In this document: in pieces, positions 1 to 8,783 of the stretch | How the letters are laid out: every line of letters begins with the position of its first letter | Position numbering within the stretch: position 1 is the stretch's first letter | Assembly: GCA_000173575.1 (NCBI GenBank) | Contig: ABYL01000037.1 | Span: forward strand, 1 to 57,613 | DNA from: Burkholderia sp. H160 | GTDB lineage: Bacteria; Pseudomonadota; Gammaproteobacteria; Burkholderiales; Burkholderiaceae | Direction: 5' to 3' | DNA length: 57,613 nucleotides | Made by a program: the position numbers and the translations under genes | The notes under the pieces: generated by a model | What the model saw: only the letters and a program-made list of their open reading frames with translations | Told to the model about the DNA's origin: nothing | Database searches by the model: none

Positions 1-1
1 T

Positions 2-523
2 GAATTGCGCGACATGCTCGGCCGGAGTGACAACCTCTTTCGCATGAACAGGATGCACGACCATGAGGTCGCCCGCGCCCTGTATAACGAAGTGAAGGAC
101 GGTAAGCTGCTCTTTGTGCCCGAGCAGGACGACATGCGCAGGTGTGTGGAGGCGATACGGAAGCAGCGGGAAAAAGGTTCGGGGCCCGCGTCCACGCGCG
201 CGCAACAACCGGCTGACGCGGACATGCTAAGGTCGCTCCATGGGAACAGCCCGCGCGTGCCGCAGAATCTCGGTAATGCTCAGCCGTTCGACTACAAGCC
301 CGATGCACTTAGCGATGACATCGAACAGCTCGCGAAATCGACGAACAACCCTCGCTATGCTGCAAAGATGCTTGGATATGACCCAGACACCTTTGGGGAG
401 ATTCTCCACAGGTTCAAGCCTAACAATGGGCTTGGTCCTGCCGATAATGTCATCTGGCATGACAACGGTGACGTGTACTTCAACGGCGACTACATCGCAA
501 ACTTTCACGATTGGGCTAACTAA
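2..523 (+). CDS. C-terminal part of a probable polymorphic toxin (5' end outside window)
   Basis: The frame is open to the first base, so this is the 3' end of a larger gene; 173 codons are visible. The first ~60 residues are charged and helical and resemble the linker before the toxin module in secreted effector proteins. A low-complexity stretch follows, then a compact last ~80 residues ending in an acidic/aromatic tail with the motif DNGDVYFNGDY and a final HDW. That layout, a long protein ending in a small variable domain, fits contact-dependent or type VI effector toxins. The next gene starts 11 bases after the stop and is a DUF4279 protein, a family often found as an immunity partner. 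The catalytic activity is unknown; the toxin call is inferred from layout and neighbour. Confidence 0.55.
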   Translation, partial: ELRDMLGRSDNLFRMNRMHDHEVARALYNEVKDGKLLFVPEQDDMRRCVEAIRKQREKGSGPASTRAQQPADADMLRSLHGNSPRVPQNLGNAQPFDYKPDALSDDIEQLAKSTNNPRYAAKMLGYDPDTFGEILHRFKPNNGLGPADNVIWHDNGDVYFNGDYIANFHDWAN

Positions 524-534
524 CGGAGTCGCCA

Positions 535-951
535 ATGACAAATCATCTTCTTGCATATGCGACGTTTCACGTCATGGGTGATGCAGTAGTGCCTGCGTTC
601 TGGACAGAGTATTTCGGGCTATCGCCCGACACGGCCATATCGAAAGGAGAGCCATTTCTGACCCCATCAGGGCGTCTTGCCGGGCCCGGTCGTGTTGGCT
701 TGTGGGCGCTGAGCAGCAAGCGGTTCGTACACAGTGACGATCTCACTCCGCATCTTCGCTATCTCACACAAACACTAAATCTTGGTCGCGGCGATCTCTT
801 GCGAGTCGTTGCTGATAAACGCGTGAGACTCCGCTTTTTCTGCTACTGGAACAATCGAAGCGGGGACCGCGTACCAGATATCCCGCAGGATATCCGTACG
901 ATGATGGATGCACTTGGCGGGACCATCGAGATTGACGAATACCGCGATTAA
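535..951 (+). CDS. DUF4279 domain protein, candidate immunity protein
   Basis: 138 residues, no signal peptide and no membrane segment, so probably cytosolic. The protein has the DUF4279 pattern as I recall it: an N-terminal strand, a short segment on a ligand- or partner-like loop (FGLSPDTAISKGEPF), then GLWALSS and a helix ending in HLRYL. Members of this family commonly follow toxin genes. The start ATG has a GGAG ribosome site about 8 bases upstream and the gene follows the preceding toxin-like stop by 11 bases, so the two are almost certainly cotranscribed. The immunity role is an inference from this arrangement; the family assignment is from motif memory. Confidence 0.65.
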   Translation: MTNHLLAYATFHVMGDAVVPAFWTEYFGLSPDTAISKGEPFLTPSGRLAGPGRVGLWALSSKRFVHSDDLTPHLRYLTQTLNLGRGDLLRVVADKRVRLRFFCYWNNRSGDRVPDIPQDIRTMMDALGGTIEIDEYRD

Positions 952-1194
952 CGACGCCGAAATGACAGCCTGTTCTGCTGCTGGCGCAACGTACCAGGAT
1001 CAGCGCGGTTATGCGCTGTGCATGCAAAGGGCATTCGAGAGTTTCCAACCCTCTAGATGTTTCTTTCATTCGCTTTGACCGCCTGCCCGCATTCGCGCAC
1101 CGCCACGAGTCCCTGCCGCGCCCGTCCGTATACAATTCGGCAGCGCCTGATCCCCGCGGGCTTCCACCCGCCTATTTGCCAACCGATCCAACCC

Positions 1195-2241
1195 ATGCCG
1201 AATCCGACCCGGGCCTTTCTTCTCGGCCCGCTCCTGAAAGGCGTTTCACGCTCCTTCTATCTGACGTTGCGCGTGCTGCCCACCGGCATGCGCGATCCGG
1301 TCGGCCTCGCGTATCTGCTCGCGCGCGCGGCCGATACGATTGCCGACACCTCGCTGATTGCGCCGGACCAACGCCTCGAATTGCTGCTCGCACTGCGTGA
1401 TCAGGTCAATGGCGTGGCCGTCGACAGTGCGCCGTTCCAGCGCATCGCCGCCGAAGTCGCGGGTCAGCAGGCGCAGTCGGATGAAAGGCTGCTGCTCGAA
1501 TCGTTGAGCCCCGCGCTCGACGTGCTCGCGCAACTGAGCGAATCCGACCGCCACGCGGTGCGCGCAATCGTCACGACGTTAACCGAGGGCATGGAATTCG
1601 ATTTGCGCACGTTCCCCGACGAACGCTCCGGCCAGCTCGCGGCGCTGCGCGAATACGACGAACTCGATCGTTATACGTACCTGGTCGCGGGCTGCGTCGG
1701 CGAGTTTTGGACCACGATGACTTACGCGCACATGCCGGGCACGCTGAAAGAGCAGCCCGGCACGATGACGCACCGTGGCGTGCGTTTCGGTAAGGCATTG
1801 CAGATGACCAACGTGCTGCGCGATTGCGGAAAAGACTTGCGCATCGGCCGCTGCTATCTGCCGCAGAGCATGCTCGAGCGCCACGGCCTGAGCGCGCGCG
1901 ATCTGCTGCAACCGGCCAATTCGATGCGCGCGCGGCCGCTTCTCATCGAGCTTCTGCGCAAGACGCTCGAGCATTTCCGCGCCGCGCTCGACTATACGCT
2001 CGCGATTCCGGCGAGCGCGGTGCGCTTGCGGCTCGCCTGCCTATGGCCGATCCTGATCGGCCTCGATACCTTGCTGCTGCTCGCAGATAACGATGCGTGG
2101 CTCGATCCGGCGAAAGTGTCGAAGGTGACGCGCCATAGCGTGTATCGGATCATCGCGTCATCGCTGCTGCTGGTGCCGTCGAATGCGCTGGTGCGCAATG
2201 CGATCGAGAAGCGAATCGGGCAGATCGAAGCGCGGTTGTAG
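1195..2241 (+). CDS. squalene/phytoene synthase family protein
   Basis: 348 residues from the chosen ATG. The trans-isoprenyl diphosphate synthase (head-to-head) fold is indicated by SRSFYLTLRVLP near residue 20, the first aspartate-rich motif DTIAD near residue 46, and the second one in NVLRDCGKDL near residue 205, followed by RCYLP. These aspartates bind the magnesium-diphosphate of two farnesyl or geranylgeranyl diphosphates, so the enzyme probably makes squalene or phytoene. A longer in-frame start at 1057 would add 46 residues with no family resemblance, so it was rejected. No hopanoid or carotenoid genes are adjacent, so the product cannot be settled from context; the DTIADT form looks closer to squalene synthases. 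Confidence 0.88.
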   Translation: MPNPTRAFLLGPLLKGVSRSFYLTLRVLPTGMRDPVGLAYLLARAADTIADTSLIAPDQRLELLLALRDQVNGVAVDSAPFQRIAAEVAGQQAQSDERLLLESLSPALDVLAQLSESDRHAVRAIVTTLTEGMEFDLRTFPDERSGQLAALREYDELDRYTYLVAGCVGEFWTTMTYAHMPGTLKEQPGTMTHRGVRFGKALQMTNVLRDCGKDLRIGRCYLPQSMLERHGLSARDLLQPANSMRARPLLIELLRKTLEHFRAALDYTLAIPASAVRLRLACLWPILIGLDTLLLLADNDAWLDPAKVSKVTRHSVYRIIASSLLLVPSNALVRNAIEKRIGQIEARL

Positions 2242-2425
2242 GCGTAAACGCCTACGGATGCGCGTACAACTACGCGCGTCGAATAAAACTGAATCGCTTC
2301 AATGCACTACGAATCGCAAATGGTACTCGCCGTTTATTCTGGATCATTGAATAATCAATAACCGGGAAAGCCCCAGGCCACTGCATTCGCGCTTCGCGTT
2401 AGTCTCTTCGAAAAGGAGACAATCC

Positions 2426-2674
2426 ATGCGACAGGCGTTCAATATTGCGTTGGTGCTTTTGCTTGGTTATCTGATGGCGGATCGGGCGTTGATGCGTGCG
2501 CAAGCCGGCGAGGTCGGTACGATCACGTGCCACCAGGGCGCGGCGCTCGTCAAATCGAATGCGTTGAAAAAGGGCTTTGGAGACGCTGGCGCGAGCGCGC
2601 AGAGCGAGAGCTTCCTGTCGAGTTGCCTCGTGACCGGGCGTGGCCAGGTCGGCAATCTGATCGCGCGCGACTAA
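2426..2674 (+). CDS. small exported or membrane-anchored protein, function unknown
   Basis: 82 residues. Residues 5-20 form a hydrophobic segment (IALVLLLGYLMA) that could be a signal peptide or a single membrane anchor. The rest contains two cysteines and is rich in Gly/Ala/Ser. A very good ribosome site (AAAAGGAGA) sits about 9 bases before the ATG, which is the main reason to accept it over the overlapping antisense frame. I recognise no family. Confidence 0.55.
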   Translation: MRQAFNIALVLLLGYLMADRALMRAQAGEVGTITCHQGAALVKSNALKKGFGDAGASAQSESFLSSCLVTGRGQVGNLIARD

Positions 2675-2957
2675 GCGCCGCAGCGCAGGATTCATCGCGG
2701 CGCACGTGGAGCGCCGCGAAAAAGCGCCCAGACCTCGAAGGCCCGGGCGAAGTCATCGGGAGCCCGATGACGGAGGTAACCACATACGAACTGGCCCGCG
2801 CTCGGGGATACCCGGCCGCGGGCCAGTTCATTTGAATCGGGGGGCGCGTCGCGTGGACGCGCTAATCGGCGCAGCGTTTGCGGTGTTATGTCGCAGTACC
2901 GCCTCGTGGCGATACTGCGCCAGGACTTACCGAACCGCCTGCTGCGCCTGTTACTGC
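2675..2957. other. intergenic region between convergent genes
   Basis: Apart from the hairpin at 2788-2829, no gene is supported here. Frames that cross the region are shadows without ribosome sites. Confidence 0.6.
2788..2829 (+). terminator. long perfect hairpin, probable terminator
   Basis: Perfect 13-base inverted repeat: 2788-2800 (GAACTGGCCCGCG) pairs with 2817-2829, with a 16-base loop that itself contains a GGG/CCC pairing. It is followed by ATTTGAA rather than a clean T run. It lies between the small plus-strand gene and the convergent DUF4148 gene, so a shared terminator is the simplest reading. Confidence 0.6.
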
Positions 2958-3269
2958 TTACTGACCGAAGTAGACCGACTTGTGGCCAGTGGTCGGAAGC
3001 GCATGGCCCGTTTGCGCCGTACCGCTCTCCACACCACCGAAGCCGGTAGCGGCCTGGCCGGCGTTTTGCGCGTCGACGCGGGCTTGCGCAGCCTGGATGT
3101 CAGCCGGGTAGTGCGGGTCGGCGTGGCCCGGTTGATAGCCGGCTTTTTCCAGCTGGATCAGCTCGGCGCGCACTTGCGCGCGGGTGACGGGCTGGTTGGT
3201 TTGCGCGAAAGCGGCAACCGGAGCAGCGATAGCGACGGCGATGACAACGGCTTGAATCAGCGATTTCAT
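2958..3269 (-). CDS. DUF4148 domain secreted protein
   Basis: 103 residues with a clear signal peptide (MKSLIQAVVIAVAIAAPVAAFAQ, cleavage likely after AFA). The mature part has the DUF4148 signature: VTRAQVRAELIQLEKAGY followed by a short HYPADIQAAQARV segment. This is a small periplasmic family that is abundant in multiple copies in Burkholderiaceae and whose role is not known. The ribosome site TGGAGGT lies about 7 bases before the ATG. It stands alone on the minus strand, with its own promoter region upstream. Confidence 0.92.
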   Translation of the reverse strand: MKSLIQAVVIAVAIAAPVAAFAQTNQPVTRAQVRAELIQLEKAGYQPGHADPHYPADIQAAQARVDAQNAGQAATGFGGVESGTAQTGHALPTTGHKSVYFGQ

Positions 3270-3440
3270 GATACTTACCTCCAGTTCAGGGTTTTATCTT
3301 GCTGCGAACTTGCTTGTTCGTAGTCAGTGATTGCAGTGTAAATTGGATAACTGGAGAGAGTAAGTCACGATTCAGGCAATGTTTGTTGCGAAATTTGATA
3401 TAAAAACGCGGAACTTTCAGGGTTAACGCGTAGACGATTT

Positions 3441-4086
3441 TTATGTGCTGCCCCGGCGCGGCACTATTCCGGCGAGACGGGACTGATAGGCGAGGTCGTT
3501 GCCTTTGCGTCGTTTCGCACTATCGGTCGTGATCGGCACGCTCGGCTTGACGAGCGGCTTGGTCCTGCCCATCGAGCCGACCGACGGGCCGAAGTAATAG
3601 CCGGTGACGCTGATCCACGCGGTCCCCCAACGCGCCGACGATCACGCTGACGAGATTCTTGTTGGTACCCGGCAGAGGCTGGAACGCCGTCAGCAGCAGA
3701 ATGCCGAAAAAGCCAGTGGTGACCGCCATCGCGAGCACTCTCGGAACCCAGTCGCGATTGACAATGCCCATTGCGCTTGCGTTGGCGATATCGCTCGTGG
3801 CCATGCGGGCCATGTCGCTTTCGTGCGCGAGGCTCGACTGCGCGGCGGTCACCATCAACTGCTGCAATTGCAGTGAGTTGGCGCTTTCGGCCTGACGGAT
3901 CTTTTCGAGCGCGCCGGGGTCGTTCAACGCGGGTTCCACGAAGGCCGGATCGCTCGGCGTGCCGAGCGCGTGCGAGATGATCGCGGCGGCAGCCGTCACG
4001 CCGAGGCCGACCGGACCCCCCACGAGCCCGGCGAGAAGCGGGGCGGTGCTGCCGATGCTCGTGGCGACTTTCGTCCAATCCATCAT
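3441..4086 (-). CDS. 3TM-type holin family protein, reading frame broken
   Basis: The frame starting at 4086 (GGGAG ribosome site) shows two membrane segments, about residues 13-40 and 113-135, and then runs to a stop at 3520 with an Arg/Gln-rich tail unlike a membrane protein. Removing one base from the CCCCC run (plus strand) at 3624-3628 continues the protein as ALGTAWISVTGYYFG, restoring a third membrane segment. It then runs to a stop at 3441, about 214 residues in all. This matches the GTA/phage 3TM holin family. The coordinates given cover the repaired gene; as written the protein is 188 residues. It lies 38 bases downstream of the TPR gene on the same strand. Sequencing error, true pseudogene or programmed slippage are all possible. 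Confidence 0.7.
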
Positions 4087-4124
4087 GTTGCTCCCAGGAG
4101 AAGATTGGCTGCCGTGCGTTCGGC

Positions 4125-5594
4125 TCAGGCCGTTTGCATCGGATGTCCTGCGGCGTCGCGTTCCGTATCGAGCGATGCCCGAAGCAGATACAACTCCATC
4201 GGATTCGATACGGGCCTGACGTGAAGGTCGGGCCTCGATGTCGGGGTGTCGTCGTCAGGCGATGCGTTCACCGAGCGCGCGAGATCGATTTCGCGCGGCG
4301 TCAGCGTGCTGGCGCCGAGCTGCAACGCCTGTGCGTATTTGCGCGCGGCTTCGCGCAGATCGCCCTTATGTTCAAGCGCGTGCCCCCACTCCACATAGGA
4401 CGGCGCACGATCGGGACGCAAGGCGACGGCGTGCGAGAGCTTGTCGATCGCTGCGTCGTAGTGGCCGGTTTCGACGAGCGCTTCGCCCCAGTCGTGCAGC
4501 GTGTCGACGGTATTGGGCTTCATGTCGTCGGCCTTTCTGAACGCGTCGAGTGCTTCGCGATCGTGCTTCGCATGCAACAACACATCGCCTAGTAGTCGCA
4601 GGTTTTCGGCGGTGTGCGACTTTTCGTTGGCGCCGGTTCGCAGTTCCTTCAACGCGTCTTCGATGCGGTTCTGCTGCTCGAGCGCAATACCGAGACTCGC
4701 ATGCAGCACCGCCGAATGCCTGTATTGAGTCAGGGCCTCGCGGTTCTGCAGCTCGGCTTCTTTCGACCGCCGCTGAGTGACGAGCAACCATGCCTTGCCG
4801 GCGAGCGCCCATTCAGCGTGCTCGGAAGCGGGCAGCGCAAGGACTTCGTCATAGATTCCGGCGATCTCGCGATAGTCGCATTGCGCATACTCGCATTTGG
4901 TCTTCTGCACCTGCGTGAACAGATGACTGGCGAGGATGTTCGGTTCGGCGAGACGCATCGCCACCGCTGCAATGTCGCGCACGAACCTCTCGAGGTCGCG
5001 CCCTTCGAACGGCACTATGCTTTCGCGGGCGTTGAACGGCCCCCCTTCTATCTGCACGTGCGCGACGTATGAGTCCGCACTGTCATTCGTCTTCGTGATG
5101 CCAATGTGGACGGCGACATCGTTGCGACCGAGGACGCCTTTGATGAAGCGCACCGTCGTCGCATACGATATCTCCGGCCCCGGAATCTGGATGTCCGGCT
5201 GCGCGTCGTTGTCGGTCATCGCGTCGTGCGGAATCGATTCGGCATCCTGTCCAATGTCCTTCATCGCCGACATGATCCGCTCGGCGAGGAAGTTCGACGT
5301 ATAGCCACGCTCGGTCAGCGTTTTCGGCGTCTCGACCGGCGGCACCAGCAATTGACGCGTGAACACGCCGCGCACGACGAGGCAGAGGAAGACGATCGCC
5401 AGGATGACGAACACCCAGGGCAATACGTACGGCCACAGCCGTTTCGGTCCACCGCCGATCACACCACCGATGTGCGACCAGAACGACGCGAATCCGCTCG
5501 AATGACGATGATGGCGGCGATCGGCGGCAGTTCCGCGCATAAACGGGCCGCTGTACCCATGCGCTGACCGACGTTGACTCTGTGCACTCGACAT
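4125..5594 (-). CDS. membrane-anchored TPR repeat protein
   Basis: 489 residues. A His/Arg-rich N-terminus of about 50 residues precedes one membrane segment (about residues 53-75). After a middle domain of unknown type come four to five tetratricopeptide repeats, roughly residues 225-430, with the usual W-x(2)-LG-x(2)-L...Y/F-x(2)-A...P spacing (for example ALDAFRKADDMKPN and AIDKLSHAVALRPD). TPR arrays are protein-docking platforms, so this is probably an inner-membrane scaffold facing the periplasm. A GAGGTG ribosome site precedes the ATG. It is the first gene of a likely two-gene unit with the holin-like gene. No specific function is known to me. Confidence 0.8.
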   Translation of the reverse strand: MSSAQSQRRSAHGYSGPFMRGTAADRRHHRHSSGFASFWSHIGGVIGGGPKRLWPYVLPWVFVILAIVFLCLVVRGVFTRQLLVPPVETPKTLTERGYTSNFLAERIMSAMKDIGQDAESIPHDAMTDNDAQPDIQIPGPEISYATTVRFIKGVLGRNDVAVHIGITKTNDSADSYVAHVQIEGGPFNARESIVPFEGRDLERFVRDIAAVAMRLAEPNILASHLFTQVQKTKCEYAQCDYREIAGIYDEVLALPASEHAEWALAGKAWLLVTQRRSKEAELQNREALTQYRHSAVLHASLGIALEQQNRIEDALKELRTGANEKSHTAENLRLLGDVLLHAKHDREALDAFRKADDMKPNTVDTLHDWGEALVETGHYDAAIDKLSHAVALRPDRAPSYVEWGHALEHKGDLREAARKYAQALQLGASTLTPREIDLARSVNASPDDDTPTSRPDLHVRPVSNPMELYLLRASLDTERDAAGHPMQTA

Positions 5595-5802
5595 GACTCA
5601 CCTCGCCTCGTTTCGATCTGCGATCGATGCTGGCGATCGCCTGAATTGCGCGGTGGGCATGCATCGAGCGTGCCATTGCGGTTGGGGACGGCTGGTAGCC
5701 GGCTGTTGGGTTCTGGTGGGTCGATTGAAAGAAAGAAGTGTTGCGCGGCAGCCAACGTATTGGCGCAAACAGTTTGATGGCGGGAGACAGGACGGGTGTT
5801 AG
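5595..5802. other. intergenic region upstream of the TPR gene
   Basis: This region should contain the promoter of the minus-strand TPR/holin unit. I see no supported gene or clear operator in it. Confidence 0.5.
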
Positions 5803-5843
5803 CAAATAAAAATGCCGCTCAGTCCGGAAGACTGAGCGGCATT
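5803..5843 (-). terminator. rho-independent terminator of the ABC transporter operon
   Basis: Perfect 14-base stem, 5811-5824 with 5830-5843, and a 5-base loop. On the minus strand it is followed by a T-rich tract (TTTATTT). It lies about 40 bases after the permease stop and closes the importer operon. Confidence 0.92.
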
Positions 5844-5884
5844 CGTGAAGCGAACTTCTTTTGGGCGACTCGCGTCGCCGTGGC

Positions 5885-6748
5885 TTAAACCGAGCTCGGT
5901 CGCCACTTCAGCAAACGATTCTCCACCGCGGTCAACAGATAGTCGGCGGCAAGCGCGACCACCGCAAGCACGATCATCGCGGCGAACACGCCGCTCGCAT
6001 TGAACGCGCCCTGCGCGGTCGAGATCAGCAAGCCGATACCCTGCTTCGAGCCGAGAAACTCGCCGACCACCGCGCCGACCAGCGCGAAGCCGAAGCTCAC
6101 GTGCAGGCTCGCGAGAATCCAGCTCAGCGCCGACGGAATCACGACCGAGGTCGTCACCTGGCGGCGCGACGCGCCGAGAATCTGCGCATTCGCGATCATG
6201 TAACGGTCCGCTTCGCGCACGCCCTGGAACGCGTTGGCGAACACGACGAAAAACACCATCACGACCGCGAGCGCGACTTTCGATGCCATGCCGAGTCCGA
6301 GCGCGATCACGAACACCGAACCGAGCACGACGCGCGGAATCGAGTTGGCGATCTTGATGTAGAGGCTGAACACGTCGGAGAGCAGCTTGTTGCGGCCGAG
6401 CACGATGCCGCAGAAGATGCCCGCGACCGAACCGATGATGAAGCCCAGCCCCGTTTCCTCGAGCGTGACCCATACCTGCGTGAGCAGCGGCCCTTGCGAG
6501 GTGCCGTTCACGAACCAGTCGACGATCTGTTCGAAGATCGCGCTCGGCATCGAGAAAAAGAACGGGTCGATCCACTTCAGGCGCGCGGACAGTTCCCAGC
6601 CGCCTAGCACGACCACGAGCACGAGAATGCGCAGCGAAACCACGAGGATCTGGCGCTGGCGGATCTTCTTCTGCGCGATACGCTCAACGTGAGCGAGCGA
6701 CGCGGCGTCGATGCCCGAGGGCATCATCTGTTGAGAGGGTGTAGACAT
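5885..6748 (-). CDS. ABC transporter permease, NitT/TauT (sulfonate/nitrate) type
   Basis: 287 residues with about six membrane segments and the inner-membrane component EAA loop near residues 195-225 (ANAQILGASRRQVTTSVVIP), which docks onto the ATPase. This is the SsuC/TauC/ThiX-like binding-protein-dependent transport family. The ribosome site AAGGA is 9 bases before the ATG and the gene follows the ATPase by 16 bases. With the ATPase and binding protein it forms a complete importer; the substrate cannot be read from sequence and could be an aliphatic sulfonate, a pyrimidine precursor or another small organic molecule. Confidence 0.93.
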   Translation of the reverse strand: MSTPSQQMMPSGIDAASLAHVERIAQKKIRQRQILVVSLRILVLVVVLGGWELSARLKWIDPFFFSMPSAIFEQIVDWFVNGTSQGPLLTQVWVTLEETGLGFIIGSVAGIFCGIVLGRNKLLSDVFSLYIKIANSIPRVVLGSVFVIALGLGMASKVALAVVMVFFVVFANAFQGVREADRYMIANAQILGASRRQVTTSVVIPSALSWILASLHVSFGFALVGAVVGEFLGSKQGIGLLISTAQGAFNASGVFAAMIVLAVVALAADYLLTAVENRLLKWRPSSV

Positions 6749-6764
6749 GTTTGCCGTTCCTTGA

Positions 6765-7559
6765 TTAACCGATCTGTACTTCTTCGCGCAGGTCGTGCCA
6801 GATATCGCGCGAAATTTCGATGAAACGCGAGTCGTAGCGGATTTCCGACGTGACGCGCGGTCGCGGCAGATCGATTTCGTAGACCTTCTTCAGTGTGGCG
6901 GGCCGCGCGGTCAGCACGAACACGCGGTCGGCGAGCGCAATCGCTTCTTCGAGATCGTGCGTGACGAACACGACCGAGCCGACGCCGCCCCACAATTGCA
7001 GCAGCTCGTCCTGCATCAGCGTGCGGGTCTGCATGTCGAGCGCCGAGAACGGCTCGTCCATCAGCAGGATTTCCGGCTTGTTGATGAAGGTCTGCGCAAG
7101 CGCGACGCGCTTGCGCATGCCGCCGGACAATTGGTGCGGATAGTGTTTGCCGAACTTCTCGAGGCCCACGCGGCGCAGCCATTCGTTCGCTTCGTCGTAG
7201 GCGGCCGATTTCGAACGTCCGCGATAGAGCGGACCGGCCGCGACGTTGTCGAGCACCGAGCGCCACGGGAACACCGCGTCGGCCTGGAACACGAAGCCGA
7301 TACGCGGGTCGATGCCGTCCACGGGCGCGCCCATCACGCGCACTTCGCCGGTGGTCGGCTTCAGGAGGCCGGTGATCATGCTGAGCGTGGTGGATTTGCC
7401 GCAGCCGGTCGGGCCGACCACCGCAACGAATTCGCCGCGTGCCACTGACATGCTGAAGTCGCGCAACGCAATCGTGGCTTTGCCGTCCGGGGAAATGAAA
7501 CGGCACGACACGTTGCGCATTTCGATCGCTGGCGTATCGCGTGACATAGGTTGATTCAT
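6765..7559 (-). CDS. ABC transporter ATP-binding protein, NitT/TauT type
   Basis: 264 residues. Walker A is GPTGCGKST near residue 49, the signature is LSGGMRKRVALA near residue 144, Walker B is ILLMDEPF near residue 164, and the switch histidine is in VFVTHDLEEA near residue 198. It energises the importer encoded on both sides of it. It sits 38 bases after the binding-protein gene. A second possible start is the internal Met at residue 5. Confidence 0.95.
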   Translation of the reverse strand: MNQPMSRDTPAIEMRNVSCRFISPDGKATIALRDFSMSVARGEFVAVVGPTGCGKSTTLSMITGLLKPTTGEVRVMGAPVDGIDPRIGFVFQADAVFPWRSVLDNVAAGPLYRGRSKSAAYDEANEWLRRVGLEKFGKHYPHQLSGGMRKRVALAQTFINKPEILLMDEPFSALDMQTRTLMQDELLQLWGGVGSVVFVTHDLEEAIALADRVFVLTARPATLKKVYEIDLPRPRVTSEIRYDSRFIEISRDIWHDLREEVQIG

Positions 7560-7597
7560 CGGCGGGTGCCTCGCAGTTCTGTGAATATAAATAAGCG

Positions 7598-8617
7598 TTA
7601 CTTCGACGCGGTCTTGACCGGCGCCGACACGTAGTCGTTGGTGTAGGTCTTGGCGAGATCGATGTGCTTGCCCTTGACCGACGGATTGAATGCGGAGAGC
7701 ACCTTCAGCACCGTATCCGGGCCGTCGGCAGGCATCTTGCCGTCCTTCGTGAACATCGGCAGCGACGCCTTCAGCGCGCTCACGTACAGGTCCTTGTTGT
7801 TGCCGTAGTAGTCCTTGGGCATCTGTGCGGCGATGTCCTCGGCGCTATGCGTCGCGATGAAATTCAGCGTCTTCGCGAAAGCGTGCGAGAGCTTCGCGGC
7901 CTCGTCCTTGTGCGCTTCGGCCCAGGCGCGCTGCACGTAGAAGCTCGAAGCGGGGTAGGTGCCGCCGAGCGCCGCGCGCGTGCCTTCCACGTTGCGCATA
8001 TCGACCAGCACCTTCGCGTCGCCGGTCTTCAGCAGTTGCGAGACGGTCGGCTCCGTGGTCATGCCTGCGTCGATGCGGCTTTGCTTGATCGCGGCGATAA
8101 AGCTGTTGTCCGCGCCGACCGGCAACATCGTGTATTGCGTCGACGTCACGCCCGCGCGCTGCGCCAGGTACTGCGTGAGGAAGCTCGTCGACGAACCGAG
8201 GCCGGTCACGCCGAGCGTCTTGCCTTTGACGTCGGCCATGCTCTTGATCGAATCGGCTGCCTTGGTCGAGACCATTTCGACTTCGCCCGGCACCTGGCCG
8301 AATACGACGAGCGCCTGAACTTCCTTGCCCTTGCTCTGCAGATCGATCGTGTGATCGTAGAAACCGACCACGCCCTGCACCGCGCCCGCGAGCAGTTCGT
8401 TCTCCGCATCGACACCGGCCGGCTGCGACAGGATCTCGACGTCCAGGCCTTCATCCTTGAAATAGCCGAGCTGCTCGGTGAGCTTGGCCGGCAGATAGAT
8501 GATCTTGGTGGCGCCGCCAACCATGATCGTGATCTTCTCGGCGTGTGCAGCCGCCGAAGTGGCGGCAAGGGCGAACGCAACACCTGACACAGCTGCAATC
8601 TGACGCAAGGTACGCAT
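7598..8617 (-). CDS. ABC transporter substrate-binding protein (NMT1/THI5-like)
   Basis: 339 residues with a typical signal peptide (ends in SAAAHA). The mature protein starts with EKITIMVGGATKIIYLPAKL and has the two-lobed NMT1/THI5-like periplasmic fold used by NitT/TauT importers. It is first in the operon with ATPase and permease. It is strikingly similar to the orphan binding protein at 11085-12125: long stretches such as GVVGFYDHTIDLQ and GKTLGVTGLGSSTSFLTQYL are identical in both. The promoter region is shared with a divergent two-component system, which suggests that system controls this operon. Confidence 0.94.
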   Translation of the reverse strand: MRTLRQIAAVSGVAFALAATSAAAHAEKITIMVGGATKIIYLPAKLTEQLGYFKDEGLDVEILSQPAGVDAENELLAGAVQGVVGFYDHTIDLQSKGKEVQALVVFGQVPGEVEMVSTKAADSIKSMADVKGKTLGVTGLGSSTSFLTQYLAQRAGVTSTQYTMLPVGADNSFIAAIKQSRIDAGMTTEPTVSQLLKTGDAKVLVDMRNVEGTRAALGGTYPASSFYVQRAWAEAHKDEAAKLSHAFAKTLNFIATHSAEDIAAQMPKDYYGNNKDLYVSALKASLPMFTKDGKMPADGPDTVLKVLSAFNPSVKGKHIDLAKTYTNDYVSAPVKTASK

Positions 8618-8750
8618 GAGGCAGTCTCCGTAAACGTGGTCGCCAGCAACAAGGTATGGCGACGCTTTTCTGAGTGGATGGCGCCGATTATAGAAACGCG
8701 AAACCTTCTGCCAGCTTTCGGGGTTTGGCGCAAAATATGGGTGTTAACCC

Positions 8751-8783
8751 GACAGTGCGCCGACACTGCGCCGAGACTGCGCG
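8751..8783. promoter_or_regulatory. three tandem 11-bp repeats, likely response-regulator binding site
   Basis: 8751-8761 GACAGTGCGCC, 8762-8772 GACACTGCGCC and 8773-8783 GAGACTGCGCG follow each other without a gap. OmpR/PhoB-family regulators usually bind such head-to-tail repeats one DNA turn apart. The site lies between the ABC operon and the divergent response regulator, 134 bases upstream of the former and 116 upstream of the latter. Confidence 0.6.

Noticed and set aside
1057-1194. N-terminal extension of the squalene/phytoene synthase
   Set aside because: Translated extension has no similarity to the family; the ATG at 1195 begins the conserved part.
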